64,000 nucleotides of DNA from Gp6-AA40 sp036407095 (GCA_036407095.1 DASWZV010000144.1:186001-250000), one strand, 5' to 3'. Counted from the first letter of the stretch, positions 41,460-51,192 are shown. The notes: a model not told the origin generated them from the letters alone. Program-made: numbers and translations.

Positions 41460-42376
41460 TGAACGCCGCTTTCCGGATGCAGCAGCTTCAAGTAGACCTC
41501 TTCGAGCGGCGGCTCCTCCGGAACGACCGCCTCGATCTCGGCCCCCGCCTGCACCAGCCGCGTGACGAGATCGGGAGTGGTGAGCGGCGTTCCGTTGAGG
41601 GCGACAGACATCTGTGTGCCATCGCTGCGGACGTCGGTGAGACCGGCGGCGCGAAGGAGCGGTTCGTATGTCGACGCCTGGCGCCGCACTGTCACCCGAA
41701 CGCGCGGCGCAAAGAGCCGTTGTCGAAGCGCCTCGGGCGAGCCCACTGCGATGAGCCGCGTCCGCAGCACGGCGACGCGATCGGCGACGCGCTCGACTTC
41801 GTCGAGATTGTGGGTGCAGAGCAGCACCGTGCGACCCTGGTGACGCAGGCCCAGTACGAGATCACGAACCTCGCGCGCGCTCTCCGGGTCGAGGTTGGCG
41901 GTCGGCTCGTCGAGCAGGACGAGGCGCGGCTTGTGAAGCAGGCTCCGCGCGAGCGCCACGCGCTGTCGCAGTCCCTTCGACAACTCGGCGGGCCGGTCGT
42001 GCGCTCGGTCTGGAATCTCAAAAAGCGCGAGCGCCTCATCGACCGCTTTGCGCGGCGAGTTCAGATCGTAGAGTCGCGCGTACACCTCGAGGTTCTGACG
42101 GACGGTCAGGCTGTCCCACAGTCCCGGCGCCTCGGTGAGAAAGCCGATGTGCGCTCGCAACTGCGATGACGTCGCAGACGTCATCGGCACGCCATCCAGG
42201 TGCACGGTGCCAGACGAAGGCGCGATGAGACCCGCGAGCACGCGCAGCGTCGTCGTCTTGCCGGCTCCGTTGGGACCCAGGAGCGCGAAGATCTCGCCGT
42301 TTTTCAGCTCCAGCGACACATCGTCGAGTGCGACGCGATCGCCGAATCGGCGGGTGAGGTGGGACGCGGTCAGCAC
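41456..42376 (-). CDS. ABC transporter ATP-binding protein
   Basis: The 306-residue ATPase has Walker A GPNGAGKTT, the Q-loop GFLTEAPGLWDSL, the signature LSKGLRQRVALARSLL, Walker B LVLLDEPTANLD and the H-loop CTHNLDEVE. A C-terminal domain of about 90 residues is typical of the CcmA/NatA drug and lipid exporter group. The start is GTG 42376, preceded on the minus strand by GATACTGTAC, which could hold a -10. Works with the downstream permease. Confidence 0.92.
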   Translation of the reverse strand: MLTASHLTRRFGDRVALDDVSLELKNGEIFALLGPNGAGKTTTLRVLAGLIAPSSGTVHLDGVPMTSATSSQLRAHIGFLTEAPGLWDSLTVRQNLEVYARLYDLNSPRKAVDEALALFEIPDRAHDRPAELSKGLRQRVALARSLLHKPRLVLLDEPTANLDPESAREVRDLVLGLRHQGRTVLLCTHNLDEVERVADRVAVLRTRLIAVGSPEALRQRLFAPRVRVTVRRQASTYEPLLRAAGLTDVRSDGTQMSVALNGTPLTTPDLVTRLVQAGAEIEAVVPEEPPLEEVYLKLLHPESGVQ

Positions 42377-42406
42377 AGACGTACAGTATCAACAGCGAAG
42401 GCCTGA

Positions 42407-43423
42407 TCAACGTGGATCGAACTCGTAACAACCCGGTGTGACGAGCAGGTGCCCGTCTCGACCGAACGACAGGCTGGTGGGGCTGAGGATGCCGGCACCG
42501 CTGAATTGGACGGTTCGCGTCTTGTCACCAGACGCGTCGTACACGTAGGTGAACGGCACGACCAACGAGATCCACAGGTTTCCACCGGGATCGACTTCCG
42601 CGGCACGGACGACCGGCGTCACCAGCGGGAACTCTCGATCCTGCGCGCGGCGCTTTGGCCAGCGAGTGGGCTGGGTATCGAGCAGCGCATCGATCTCGCG
42701 ACCCTCGATGTGCCGCTCGAACACGAGCGTGCCGTCGTGATCGTACTTGCGGAACAGGGGACGGCCGGTGATGAACACGTAGAAATAGCCACCCGTGGGA
42801 TCGACCAGCGGGAGCCCGGTGTTGAGCGCCACGTGAAGATCGCGGTCGTCTTCGAATCCGGTTGCGCGCATTCGTCCGATGCTGTGAAACGCCGAGCCTC
42901 CCGGCGAGTATTCCGTGAACAGCGATCCGCTTTCCGGATGGCTGATGAGGAGTCTGTCTCCGGCATGCTGTACGGATGATGCGCCATTCAACATGACGTT
43001 TCCGAGAACGACGCGCGCAGCGGGGGTGCCGGGGAGAAAGAATCCTGTGAGCAGCCTGCCGGTTGGATCGAACGTCTGTACCCGCTGCTGTGCGCGCGGG
43101 ACGTCGACGACGACGAACCGGCCATCAGGCAGCAGGTCGAAGCCGGTTGGCTGAATGACGCGACCGTCTTCCTGGCCGATCTCGAGCAGCTTCCTGGACG
43201 TCGAGCGCGTTTCGTCGATGGTGTAGACGGTGTGGCCGCGCCGATCGAACACGTAGTAGGTGCCGTTGGCGGCCTGCTGAAAGTCGAGCGGCTCCTCGAA
43301 CGACCCGACGATGTGCGGAGGCAGTGCGGCCACCGAGCGCAGCACCTCGACGCGAAGTGCGGCATCGGTTCGTGCGATCGACGCCGCGACGAGGAGCGTG
43401 TAGACCGTCGCGAGGCGGGACAC
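42407..43423 (-). CDS. Exported 6-bladed beta-propeller (NHL-like) protein
   Basis: The 338-residue protein has an N-terminal signal-like stretch (MSRLATVYTLLVAASIARTDAA) and repeated NHL-type strands: YYVFDRRGHTVYTID, PTGFDLLPDGRFVVVDVPRAQQRVQTFD, GDRLLISHPESGSLFTEYS, GGYFYVFITGRPLFRKYD and NLWISLVVPFTYVYD. It probably forms a beta-propeller; no catalytic motif is visible. The start is GTG 43423, overlapping the TAG of the E1 gene by one base, so translation is coupled. Confidence 0.75.
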   Translation of the reverse strand: MSRLATVYTLLVAASIARTDAALRVEVLRSVAALPPHIVGSFEEPLDFQQAANGTYYVFDRRGHTVYTIDETRSTSRKLLEIGQEDGRVIQPTGFDLLPDGRFVVVDVPRAQQRVQTFDPTGRLLTGFFLPGTPAARVVLGNVMLNGASSVQHAGDRLLISHPESGSLFTEYSPGGSAFHSIGRMRATGFEDDRDLHVALNTGLPLVDPTGGYFYVFITGRPLFRKYDHDGTLVFERHIEGREIDALLDTQPTRWPKRRAQDREFPLVTPVVRAAEVDPGGNLWISLVVPFTYVYDASGDKTRTVQFSGAGILSPTSLSFGRDGHLLVTPGCYEFDPR

Positions 43424-45576
43424 TAGTACGCGGCCAGCGCGCGAATGGCCTGAAGAACGTCTCTCGTTCCTGGCAGGATCTTTTCTTCGAGGACCGGCGC
43501 GTAGGCGACGGGGCAGTCGAGCGAGGCGACGCGCTTGACCGGCGCGTCGAGGTCTTCGAAGAGCTCGTCGGAGATCCGCGCGGCGATCTCGGCACCGAAG
43601 CCGCACGTGAGCTGATCCTCGTGCGCGACAATCACGCGGCTCGTCTTCTTCGTGAACGCTGCGATCGTGTCCCAGTCGTACGGAATGATCGTGCGCAGGT
43701 CGACGACTGCGACGCTGAGGTGTTCACGCTCGATCTGCTGTGCCGCGAGCAGTGAACGCTGCACCATCGCGCCCCAGGTGAAGATCACCATGTCGGTGCC
43801 GTCCCGCAGCACCGACGCCTTGCCGAACGGAATCATGTAGTCGGGGCCGGGGTACATCCCCTTGTTGTAGGTCTGTCGATACAGGTGCTTGTGCTCGCAG
43901 AAGAGCACCGGGTCATCGCATCTGATAGCGGTGCGCAGCAGGCCTGCCGCGTCCTGTGCGTTCGAAGCCAGCACGATCCGGATGCCTGGCGTGTGCGCGA
44001 AGATCGCCACGGCCGACTGGCTGTGATACGGGGCACCTCCACGGAGATACCCGCCGATCGGCACGCGGATGACGACCGGACACGACCAGTGGTTGGCCGA
44101 GCGGTATCGCATCATCGCGAGCTCGTCGCGAATCTGCATGAACGCGGGCCAGATGTAGTCGAAGAACTGAATCTCGACCACCGGCTTGAGACCGCGCAGC
44201 GCCATGCCGACCGCCCGCCCGACGATGTTCGCCTCGGCGAGCGGCGAATTGAAGACGCGGTCGCCTCCGTAGAGACGCTGTAAGCCGTGCGTGACCTTGA
44301 AGACGCCGCCTTTCCCGGTGACGAGCTTCATCGCTTCGTCGTGGCTCACGTCGGCGACGTCCTGGCCGAAGACGACGATGCGCGGGTTCCGCGCCATTTC
44401 GTCCTTGAGCGTGGCGTTGATCGCCGCGACCATCGTGTCGGGCTTGCCCTGCGGCTTCGGCTCGGTCGAGAAATCGTCCGACGAGGGATCGACCGTGGGC
44501 GAGAAGACGTACGCGGTGGCGGTCTCCGGTTCCGGCTTCGGCGCGCGGAGGGCCTCCTCGGCGGCCTGTTTCACCTCGCGTTCGACCGAGGCGAGGATGT
44601 CGGCGAGGTCGTCGTCGTTGGCAATGCCCTCGCTCTTGAGGAACTGCCGCATCCGGGACAGCGGGTCGCGCCGCGCTTCGGCCTCCCGCTCGCCTGCGGT
44701 CTTGTACAGCCGCTCATCGTCGGACAACGAGTGCGAGTACGGGCGGATCACCGTGGCGTGAACGAGCACCGGACCCTTGCGCTCGCGGGCATGTGACGTC
44801 GCGTCGCGCATCGTGCGATAGCTCGTCAGGTAGTCGGTGCCGTCGCATCGCAGCACGCGGAGATTCGGGAAGTTCTCCACCAGCCGAGAGATGTCGCCGC
44901 CCGGCGTCTGCACGTCGACCGGCACCGAGATCGCGTAGCCGTTGTCCTCTACGAGATAGAGCAGCGGAAGCTTTCTGGCGCAGGCCGTGTTCAGCGACTC
45001 CCAGAACTCGCCTTCGCTGGTGCCGCCTTCGCCGATCGAGATGTAGGTGATTTCGTCGGGATGGTAGAGCGTTTCGCGATCGGGGATCTGCGGCACGCGG
45101 CTGTAGATCAACGCGGCTTCGGCACAACCGACTGCGTGCAGGCAATGCGTGCCGACGCAGCTGCTCTGCGAAGGAATGTTGAGGCGCCGATGTCCCCAAT
45201 GCGATGGCATCTGGCGTCCGCCGTTGGCGGGATCGTCTTTGGCGCCGACCGACGCGAGAAACATCTCGTACGGTGTGAACCCCAGCGTCAGACACAACGC
45301 GCGATCGCGATAGTAGGGAAAGAGCCAGTCGTATCCCGCGCGCAGGTGCTGACCGGCCGCGACGAGGATCGCCTCGTGGCCAGCACCGCTGATCTGGAAG
45401 AAGGCTTTGCTCTGGTTCTTGAGCTGTATCTCCTTGTCGTCCATCGCGCGCGACAGGAGCATGAGACGGTAGGCGCCGAGCAGCTCATCGCGAGTCAACC
45501 CTTCGTGATCGCGGCGGCGTGCGTGGGCTCCCGAGGCGCGCGCGTCCGCGCCGTTGGCCAGGCCCGGGCCCTTCAT
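43423..45576 (-). CDS. Fused 2-oxo acid dehydrogenase E1 component (alpha + beta in one chain)
   Basis: The 717-residue protein has an E1-alpha half (about residues 25-340: FFQISGAGHEAILVAAGQHL, TPP region GEGGTSEGEFWESLN with EDNGYAISVP) and an E1-beta half (about 375-715: FGQDVADVSHDEAM, RVFNSPLAEANIVGRAVGMA, PYHSQSAVAIFAHTPG, EDQLTCGFGAEIAARI). The content fits branched-chain 2-oxoisovalerate-type dehydrogenase. The alpha TPP motif has GEG in place of the common GDG. No E2 or E3 gene is adjacent. The start is ATG 45576; a TTG lies directly before it. Confidence 0.9.
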   Translation of the reverse strand: MKGPGLANGADARASGAHARRRDHEGLTRDELLGAYRLMLLSRAMDDKEIQLKNQSKAFFQISGAGHEAILVAAGQHLRAGYDWLFPYYRDRALCLTLGFTPYEMFLASVGAKDDPANGGRQMPSHWGHRRLNIPSQSSCVGTHCLHAVGCAEAALIYSRVPQIPDRETLYHPDEITYISIGEGGTSEGEFWESLNTACARKLPLLYLVEDNGYAISVPVDVQTPGGDISRLVENFPNLRVLRCDGTDYLTSYRTMRDATSHARERKGPVLVHATVIRPYSHSLSDDERLYKTAGEREAEARRDPLSRMRQFLKSEGIANDDDLADILASVEREVKQAAEEALRAPKPEPETATAYVFSPTVDPSSDDFSTEPKPQGKPDTMVAAINATLKDEMARNPRIVVFGQDVADVSHDEAMKLVTGKGGVFKVTHGLQRLYGGDRVFNSPLAEANIVGRAVGMALRGLKPVVEIQFFDYIWPAFMQIRDELAMMRYRSANHWSCPVVIRVPIGGYLRGGAPYHSQSAVAIFAHTPGIRIVLASNAQDAAGLLRTAIRCDDPVLFCEHKHLYRQTYNKGMYPGPDYMIPFGKASVLRDGTDMVIFTWGAMVQRSLLAAQQIEREHLSVAVVDLRTIIPYDWDTIAAFTKKTSRVIVAHEDQLTCGFGAEIAARISDELFEDLDAPVKRVASLDCPVAYAPVLEEKILPGTRDVLQAIRALAAY

Positions 45577-45621
45577 CAATAAGAAATTATGTCACTATCC
45601 TGTCGGTCTGTGTTCAACAAG

Positions 45622-45700
45622 CGATGCTCTATGCTCGACCCCCGATGCTCAAAATGGCAACCACCGCCTTGGGCATTGAGCCTCGAGCCTTTGGCATTGT
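45622..45700. repeat. Degenerate heptamer repeats (CGATGCT / GGGCATT)
   Basis: The gap between the divergent E1 gene and cupin contains CGATGCT, CTATGCT, CGACCCC, CGATGCT in consecutive 7-bp steps (45622-45649) and GGGCATTGAGCCTCGAGCC further on. These are related to the GAGCATY heptamers before rsmH. Confidence 0.6.
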
Positions 45701-45717
45701 CCTGAGAGCGTTCGCGC

Positions 45718-46059
45718 ATGGCAGCACCGTTGCATCGTTGGGATGAGATTGCACTCGAGAAGATCACGGAGATGGTCTCGCGAAAGATCGTCAGCGGCGA
45801 TCGCGAGATGCTGGCGCAGACCTATCTGAAACGCGGCGCGCTGGTGCCGCTCCATTCGCATCCCAGCGAGCAAATGACCTACGTCCTGCAGGGAGCGTTG
45901 CGGTTTCTCGTCGATGGCGAAGAGGTGATCGTGCGCGAGGGCGAGGTCATTCACATTCCGTCGGGCGCCCCACATCAGGCAGAAGCGCTCGAAGACACAT
46001 TCGAGTTGGATGTGTTCAGCCCGATCCGGGAAGACTGGATCGATCCGAGCGTTGAGTGA
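45718..46059 (+). CDS. Small cupin protein
   Basis: The 113-residue single cupin domain has motif 1 GALVPLHSHPSEQMTYVLQGALRF and motif 2 GEVIHIPSGAPHQAEA, with the full metal set (HSHPSE, H in PHQ). No signal peptide. The role is unknown; such small cupins include sugar isomerase-like and regulatory proteins. The ATG at 45718 is the only reasonable start. Confidence 0.82.
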   Translation: MAAPLHRWDEIALEKITEMVSRKIVSGDREMLAQTYLKRGALVPLHSHPSEQMTYVLQGALRFLVDGEEVIVREGEVIHIPSGAPHQAEALEDTFELDVFSPIREDWIDPSVE

Positions 46060-46100
46060 CGTAGAGCGAGTCTTGCTCTTTGTCGATCCGCCGGCCGTGC

Positions 46101-46847
46101 TTAGTGGACGCGTCGATTGACGTCGTCGCCCTTGCCGCCAGAGTAGACGTCGAACTTCTTGCGCATGCGATTGATGCGCCACTTGAGATAGCGGTACTGA
46201 ATCTCCGACAGGAGATTGACCCGCTTCCCCTTCAGATAGAGGTAGCCGGTCGCCAGCCCTCCGAGGTGCGCGGTGTGGGCGACCCCGCCCCCGGCGAACA
46301 CCGCAGACCACAGCGATATGCCTACGAGGATCATCACCAGGTACCTGGCCTGCACCGGAAAGATGAACGCGAAAAGAATCGGTCGCGTCGGGAAATAGAG
46401 CGCGTAAGCCAGGAGCACGCCAAAGATTGCGCCGGATGCGCCGATGGTGGCCTGCAGCCAGAACGACGTTGCGAACGAGAACGGCAGGAGCCCGAGCAGC
46501 ACTTGCGTCAGGCCCGCTCCGATGCCGCACGCGAAATAGTACTTGGTGAAATACGCTGTCCCCCACATGCGCTCGATTTCCACCCCGAACATCCAGAGCA
46601 TGAGCATGTTGAAGATCAGGTGCATCGGGCCGCCATGCAAGAACATGTACGTCACGAGCTGCCAGACAGCGCCCGTGGAAAACACGGCGTACGGCTGCAA
46701 TCTGAAGGGGATCTCGAGGGCCGGCCAAATCGACGTCGCGATGAACGCGACGACGTTTGCGATGATCAGCGCCTTGATGGCGGGCGTGAGCGGACCCGGA
46801 CCGAACGCGTACGATATGCCCGACGGAGCTGGGAAGCGCCCTCGCAT
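46101..46847 (-). CDS. Rhomboid family intramembrane serine protease
   Basis: The 248-residue membrane protein has the rhomboid core: WQLVTYMFLHGGPMHLIFNMLMLWMFG (loop 1/TM2), the catalytic Ser in IGASGAIFGV and the catalytic His in HTAHLGGLATGY. Six transmembrane segments are expected. The C-terminal tail is basic and cytoplasmic (YRYLKWRINRMRKKF). The start is ATG 46847, 25 bp after the MFS gene on the same strand. Confidence 0.9.
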   Translation of the reverse strand: MRGRFPAPSGISYAFGPGPLTPAIKALIIANVVAFIATSIWPALEIPFRLQPYAVFSTGAVWQLVTYMFLHGGPMHLIFNMLMLWMFGVEIERMWGTAYFTKYYFACGIGAGLTQVLLGLLPFSFATSFWLQATIGASGAIFGVLLAYALYFPTRPILFAFIFPVQARYLVMILVGISLWSAVFAGGGVAHTAHLGGLATGYLYLKGKRVNLLSEIQYRYLKWRINRMRKKFDVYSGGKGDDVNRRVH

Positions 46848-46872
46848 TCTCACAGTCTCGCGCAATTGATAC

Positions 46873-48087
46873 CTAGTCGGCAATATCCATGCGCACATGC
46901 TCGGGTGTGACGATATCGGCAGAGACGGATCGCGGCACACCTTTTCCCGCCGGAAGTGGAAGCGCGAGCGCAGCCGCAACCAGCGGCACCGCGGCCATTG
47001 CGGTCAACGTGTGATCGATGCCGATGCGATCGGCGAGCATTCCGACGAACGGAACGCTCAGACCGCCCATGCCCCATGCGAACCCCATCATCAGCGATGA
47101 GACTGTTGCTGCACTGATCGGCGCGATTGTCTGCCCGAATGTGACGTTGACCGGAAGCGTCGACTGAAGCAGGAACCCGCCGATCGCGAGGATCACGACA
47201 AACATCCAGCCGGTGAACTGCGGTGCGAGTGCGAGCAGAGGGACTGCGGACACCAGCGACACGATGATCACGCGCCGTGGCCCGAAGCGATCCGCCGTGG
47301 GTCCGCCGAAGAACCCGCCGAGCCCCACGGCAAACAGATACACCGACGCCGCGGTTCCCGCTTGCGCGAGCGTCATCCCGCGTTGTGTGAGCAGAATGGG
47401 CACGAAGGTCGAGAAGCTCATCGACGTCAGCGTACGCAGGACCACGATCAGATATAGAAGCGTCAACGGCTTCGCGTACGGGCGAAGCGCACGGATGCCG
47501 CCGGCTTGATGCGAATCCTGCAGCCGTTCGATCGCAGGAATGCGTCTCAAGAACACGAGCAGCAGGACGGCGACCGCCGGCGCAATCAGAATCGGTGTCG
47601 CCCGGAGGCCATACGCCTGGACGAACGGAGCAAAGAGGAGCGGGGCGACCGCTTGCCCCAGCCCGCCGCTCGTGATGTGGAACGACATCGCCAGGCCGCG
47701 CTGATTGCCCGAATAGCGGTGCACGAGCGCTGCGGCCGGCGGATGAAACGCCGCGCCACCAAGACCGCCGAGGATCAGAACCATCGCAAGCCCGACCGCG
47801 CCCGGAGCGCGGCCGACGAGCGGGAGCACCGACACACAGATGAGAGGGCCGCTCAGCAGCAGCAGTCGAGGCCGCCATCGATCGGCAATGTGGCCGAACC
47901 CGAGCTGCGAGACGGAGTTGGCCAGTTGAAAGCACATTTGCAAGGTGCCGGCAGCCGCCAATGACAGGCCGAGACGCGTGATCAGGAGCGGAAGAAGGGG
48001 CGCGAGGATGTTGCCGTAGCCGTCGACGATGAAGTGTGTGCCGGCGAGCAGGAGGACGGTGCGGTGCAGCCCGAACGGCCGTTTCAT
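46873..48087 (-). CDS. MFS transporter (fosmidomycin-resistance-like)
   Basis: The 404-residue protein has 12 predicted transmembrane segments, with motif A-like GFGHIADRWRPRLLLL after TM2 and a symmetrical FFGGPTADRFGPRRVI after TM8. The N-terminal HFIVDGYGNILAPLLPLL matches the Fsr subgroup of drug-efflux MFS proteins. The substrate is inferred only. It overlaps murJ by 4 bp. Confidence 0.85.
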   Translation of the reverse strand: MKRPFGLHRTVLLLAGTHFIVDGYGNILAPLLPLLITRLGLSLAAAGTLQMCFQLANSVSQLGFGHIADRWRPRLLLLSGPLICVSVLPLVGRAPGAVGLAMVLILGGLGGAAFHPPAAALVHRYSGNQRGLAMSFHITSGGLGQAVAPLLFAPFVQAYGLRATPILIAPAVAVLLLVFLRRIPAIERLQDSHQAGGIRALRPYAKPLTLLYLIVVLRTLTSMSFSTFVPILLTQRGMTLAQAGTAASVYLFAVGLGGFFGGPTADRFGPRRVIIVSLVSAVPLLALAPQFTGWMFVVILAIGGFLLQSTLPVNVTFGQTIAPISAATVSSLMMGFAWGMGGLSVPFVGMLADRIGIDHTLTAMAAVPLVAAALALPLPAGKGVPRSVSADIVTPEHVRMDIAD

Positions 48088-49736
48088 CGAGACGACCGGC
48101 GGAGTCGTCGGGAGACCATGGCCACGCCTTCGTTGAATTCACGAATCCGGAGAAGCCACGCCGACCCCGCGAGCACCACGACGGCCAGGCCGATCGTTGC
48201 GCTCAGACGGAGAGCTTGGACGATGAACGCTCGGCTCGGCAGCCACCGCGTGAACAGTTCGTTCGCATAGAACGCCACAGCCCCCATGAGCACCGAGGCG
48301 ACGGCGATGCGGACGATGGCGCCGAGCAATCGTGCTTCGTTGAGTCCGTGCAGATGCGCGCGAAGGAGATACGCGAGCGCGGCGGCATTGAAGAGCGCGG
48401 CGAGCGACGTCCCGAGCGCGAGCGCCTCATAGCCGTAGCCGAGCTCCCGCACGAACAGGTAGTTGAGCGATGCGTTGACGAGCACGGCGACCACGCTGAC
48501 GATCACCGGAGTTCGATTCCGTCCCAGTGCATAGAACACTGGGGACAGGATCCGGACGACCGAGTAACCGATCAGACCGATCGCGTAGAACTGCAGTGCC
48601 GCGGCGGTTGCCACGGTGTCGGCCGGCGTGAACCTGCCCCGCTCGAGGATCAGGCGCACGATCGGCTGCGCGAGCACGATCAATCCGACCATCGACGGGA
48701 TGTTGAGCATCAACATCAGCGAGAGGCCGTTGGTGACCGTTTCCCGAACTGCGACGAAATCCCGCTCGGTGCTCTGGCGGGAGACGGTCGGCAACGTCGC
48801 GGTGCCGATCGACACGCCGAACAGTCCAATCGGCAGGTACATCAGACGGAACGCATAATTCAGCCACGACACCGCGCCGACGACGGTACCTGTCGCGAGC
48901 AATGTGTTGACGAATACATTCACCTGCGTCGCCGCCATGCCGACGGCGCCCGGGCCCATCAGCGTGAGCATGCGCCGCAGCCCCTCGTCACGCCAATCGA
49001 TCTCGACGTGATAGCGAAACCCCTCCTTGTGGAGAGCTGGCCACTGCAGCGCGAGCTGTGCGACGCCGCCGAGCAGTGTGCCGATGGCGATCGCGACGAT
49101 CGGCTGCAGCCCGAGCATCGGCATCAGCGGCACGAGCGTGAAGGCGCAGACGACGGTCATCACGTTGAACATCGCCGGCGAGAGCGAGGGGATGAAGTAG
49201 TGATGCAGCGAGTTCAACATCCCCATGAATGCGGCCGCGACGGCGATCAGCGTCAGCGTCGGCACCATGATTCGCGCCATCTGCACCGTGACTGCGAGCC
49301 TGACCGGATCGGACGTGAACTTGTCGGCCGCGAACGCGAAGATGAGCGGCTGCGCGAAGATGATGCCCAGGACCACGAGCGCGCCGGTCACGACGATGAG
49401 CGCGTTGATCACGTGGTTGCCGAGACGCCAGGCGGGCTCTTTGCCTGAGACCGTGAGGTAACGCGTGAACGTCGGGATGAACGCCGCGCTCATCGCCCCT
49501 TCAGCGAACAGATCGCGGAGCAGGTTGGGAATCCGGAACGCGACCTGGTAGGCGTCGGTCATGCCGCTGGCACCGAAGTACGCGGCGATGACCAGTTCGC
49601 GGACGACTCCGAGGATGCGGCTGGTGATGGTGGCGGCGGCCGCCGACGCGGCCGAACGCGCCAGCCTGGAGGCCGAGCCCGACTCAGGCGCCAAGCTTGC
49701 GGCGGACAATCTCGTTGACGGCCTTCCCGTCGGCAT
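48084..49736 (-). CDS. murJ: Lipid II flippase MurJ
   Basis: MurJ flips lipid II across the membrane for peptidoglycan synthesis. The 550-residue protein has about 14 transmembrane segments and family blocks ITSRILGVVRELVIAAYFGAS, DAYQVAFRIPNLLRDLFAEGA and MSAAFIPTF, with the essential Arg residues, and LPIGLFGVSIGTATLPTVSR. The ATG at 49736 overlaps yqeY by 53 bp; a TTG at 49694 would reduce this to 11 bp and is a reasonable alternative start. Confidence 0.93.
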   Translation of the reverse strand: MPTGRPSTRLSAASLAPESGSASRLARSAASAAAATITSRILGVVRELVIAAYFGASGMTDAYQVAFRIPNLLRDLFAEGAMSAAFIPTFTRYLTVSGKEPAWRLGNHVINALIVVTGALVVLGIIFAQPLIFAFAADKFTSDPVRLAVTVQMARIMVPTLTLIAVAAAFMGMLNSLHHYFIPSLSPAMFNVMTVVCAFTLVPLMPMLGLQPIVAIAIGTLLGGVAQLALQWPALHKEGFRYHVEIDWRDEGLRRMLTLMGPGAVGMAATQVNVFVNTLLATGTVVGAVSWLNYAFRLMYLPIGLFGVSIGTATLPTVSRQSTERDFVAVRETVTNGLSLMLMLNIPSMVGLIVLAQPIVRLILERGRFTPADTVATAAALQFYAIGLIGYSVVRILSPVFYALGRNRTPVIVSVVAVLVNASLNYLFVRELGYGYEALALGTSLAALFNAAALAYLLRAHLHGLNEARLLGAIVRIAVASVLMGAVAFYANELFTRWLPSRAFIVQALRLSATIGLAVVVLAGSAWLLRIREFNEGVAMVSRRLRRSSR

Positions 49737-50133
49737 TTTTCCCGGCCAGCATCGTCATGACCGATTTCATCACCTTGCCCATGTCCTTCGCGGATGTCGC
49801 GCCGGTTTCCGTGATGGCCGCGCTCACCGCGGCCTCGATCTCCTCGGCGCTCGCCGCTGGCGGCAGGTACTGCTCGAGCACCGTGATTTCACCGGTTTCC
49901 TTGGCGACGAGATCGGTGCGGCCGGCCTTCGAGAACTGCTCGACGGAATCGCGCCGCTGCTTCACCAGCGACGCGACGACCTGGAGGACTTCGGCGTCGT
50001 CGAGATCGTGTCCTTTTTCGACGCCCTTGTTCATGATCGCGGCCTTCAGCATCCGCAGCGCCGAGAGGCGCGCGGCGTCCTTTGCCTTCATGGCCGCCGT
50101 CATATCGGCATTGACTTTGTCGCGGAGCAGCAT
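49684..50133 (-). CDS. yqeY: GatB/YqeY domain-containing protein
   Basis: The 149-residue protein is full-length YqeY: KVNADMTAAMKAKDAARLSALRMLKAAI, VVASLVKQRRDSVEQFSKAGR, ETGEITVLEQYLPPAASAEEI and GKVMKSVMTMLAGKNADGKAVNEIVRRKL. It resembles the tRNA-binding tail domain of GatB and may act in tRNA-dependent amidation or as a stand-alone tRNA binder. The start overlaps the upstream GNAT-like stop by one base. Confidence 0.92.
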   Translation of the reverse strand: MLLRDKVNADMTAAMKAKDAARLSALRMLKAAIMNKGVEKGHDLDDAEVLQVVASLVKQRRDSVEQFSKAGRTDLVAKETGEITVLEQYLPPAASAEEIEAAVSAAITETGATSAKDMGKVMKSVMTMLAGKNADGKAVNEIVRRKLGA

Positions 50134-51176
50134 CAGTGATCCATCACGGAATCGCCGCTGGTGATGTGCCACCCGTCGGTCTCGTCGTAAAACCCCTTTG
50201 GCACCTGGACGGCGTTGACTTTCACGCAGACGTCGAGCGTCGACTTCACGTTGAAATACCCGTTGCGTTTCAGCACCCGTCGAAACGCGGCGTGCATCAC
50301 GGAACAGCGCACCTTGTCGGAATCCTCGGCGCGTGCGACGCGGTCCACCCAACGCAGCAGCGTCTTGAGTCCCGAGACGTCGTCGGGATCGACGAGGAAG
50401 TCGACGAGCATCGTGACGCGCCCCAATGGTTCATGCTTGTGACGGTACACCGCATAGCCGTGCAGTTCTCCCTGTCGCTTGAGCGCGACTACGGAGTACC
50501 GGACATGTGGCGGCTCGATGTATCGCCAGTTCAAGTACGGCGAGTCGCGGCGCACGGCGAGGTCGAACTTGGCGGCGAGGCGATCCCATAAGGCGGTGAA
50601 GGTCGAGTCGAAGCGTCGAATCGGCTCGCATTCGGCCCGGAGCGGCCGCGAGCGCGAGACGATCTGCACCACGGGATGTGTGACCGCGGAGATCAACCGG
50701 TTGAACGGAGTCGGCAGATGAGGCGTGCGAACGGCGCGCCGCGTCAACGGCTTCACCAGGCTCGGAACGATGTGCGACTCGGGCCAGTGCAGGCGGTCGA
50801 GCACCTGACGTGACTGTCCCGGGAGTCCCAGCACCAACACGGCCCCGCTGTTGCGGTCCCATGCGCGCACGAGCGCCTCGTCGAGCCCTTGCTGATCGCG
50901 CTCCGGCGTGATCAGCGCTCCTGTTCCCCAGGCTCCCTCCACCTCGAGACCTTTGAGCGAAATGCGGGCCGGCAGCGTCTGGTAGTGGCCGACGACGGTC
51001 GGTCCTTCACGCGCGACCCAGATGCCAGGCTGACCGGTCGCGTTGTGCGGATTGCGGCGATGCTGCCAGTCCCAGCGGAATCGATTGGCTTCGGCGGCGT
51101 CGGCACCATGCGCACGTCGGTAGAGCGTCTCGACGCCGCGACGGTCCTCGGGCCGAAAGCGATCGATGTCTGACAT
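50133..51176 (-). CDS. GNAT-fold N-acetyltransferase-like protein
   Basis: The 347-residue protein resembles the double-GNAT FemAB/GNAT group found near cell-envelope genes: FRPEDRRGVETLYRRAHG at the N-terminus, GHYQTLPARISLKGLEVEGAWGTG (acyl-CoA fold) and, in the second half, YLNWRYIEPPHVRYSVVAL with GYAVYRH and AVYRHKHEPLGRVTMLVDF. The YLNWRY motif is common to uncharacterised exopolysaccharide-associated GNATs. It heads the operon with yqeY-murJ-MFS-rhomboid. TACAAT lies 10 nt before the ATG, a likely -10. Confidence 0.72.
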   Translation of the reverse strand: MSDIDRFRPEDRRGVETLYRRAHGADAAEANRFRWDWQHRRNPHNATGQPGIWVAREGPTVVGHYQTLPARISLKGLEVEGAWGTGALITPERDQQGLDEALVRAWDRNSGAVLVLGLPGQSRQVLDRLHWPESHIVPSLVKPLTRRAVRTPHLPTPFNRLISAVTHPVVQIVSRSRPLRAECEPIRRFDSTFTALWDRLAAKFDLAVRRDSPYLNWRYIEPPHVRYSVVALKRQGELHGYAVYRHKHEPLGRVTMLVDFLVDPDDVSGLKTLLRWVDRVARAEDSDKVRCSVMHAAFRRVLKRNGYFNVKSTLDVCVKVNAVQVPKGFYDETDGWHITSGDSVMDH

Positions 51177-51186
51177 GGATGAACGT

Positions 51187-51192
51187 ATTGTA
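51187..51192 (-). promoter_or_regulatory. -10 element TACAAT before the GNAT-yqeY-murJ operon
   Basis: TACAAT on the minus strand, 10 nt before the ATG at 51176, would give a 5' leader of only about 3-4 nt. Confidence 0.4.

Noticed and set aside
40434..41462. 342-codon plus-strand ORF opposite the ABC permease
   Set aside because: Low-complexity Gln/His/Arg product; shadow of the membrane protein gene.
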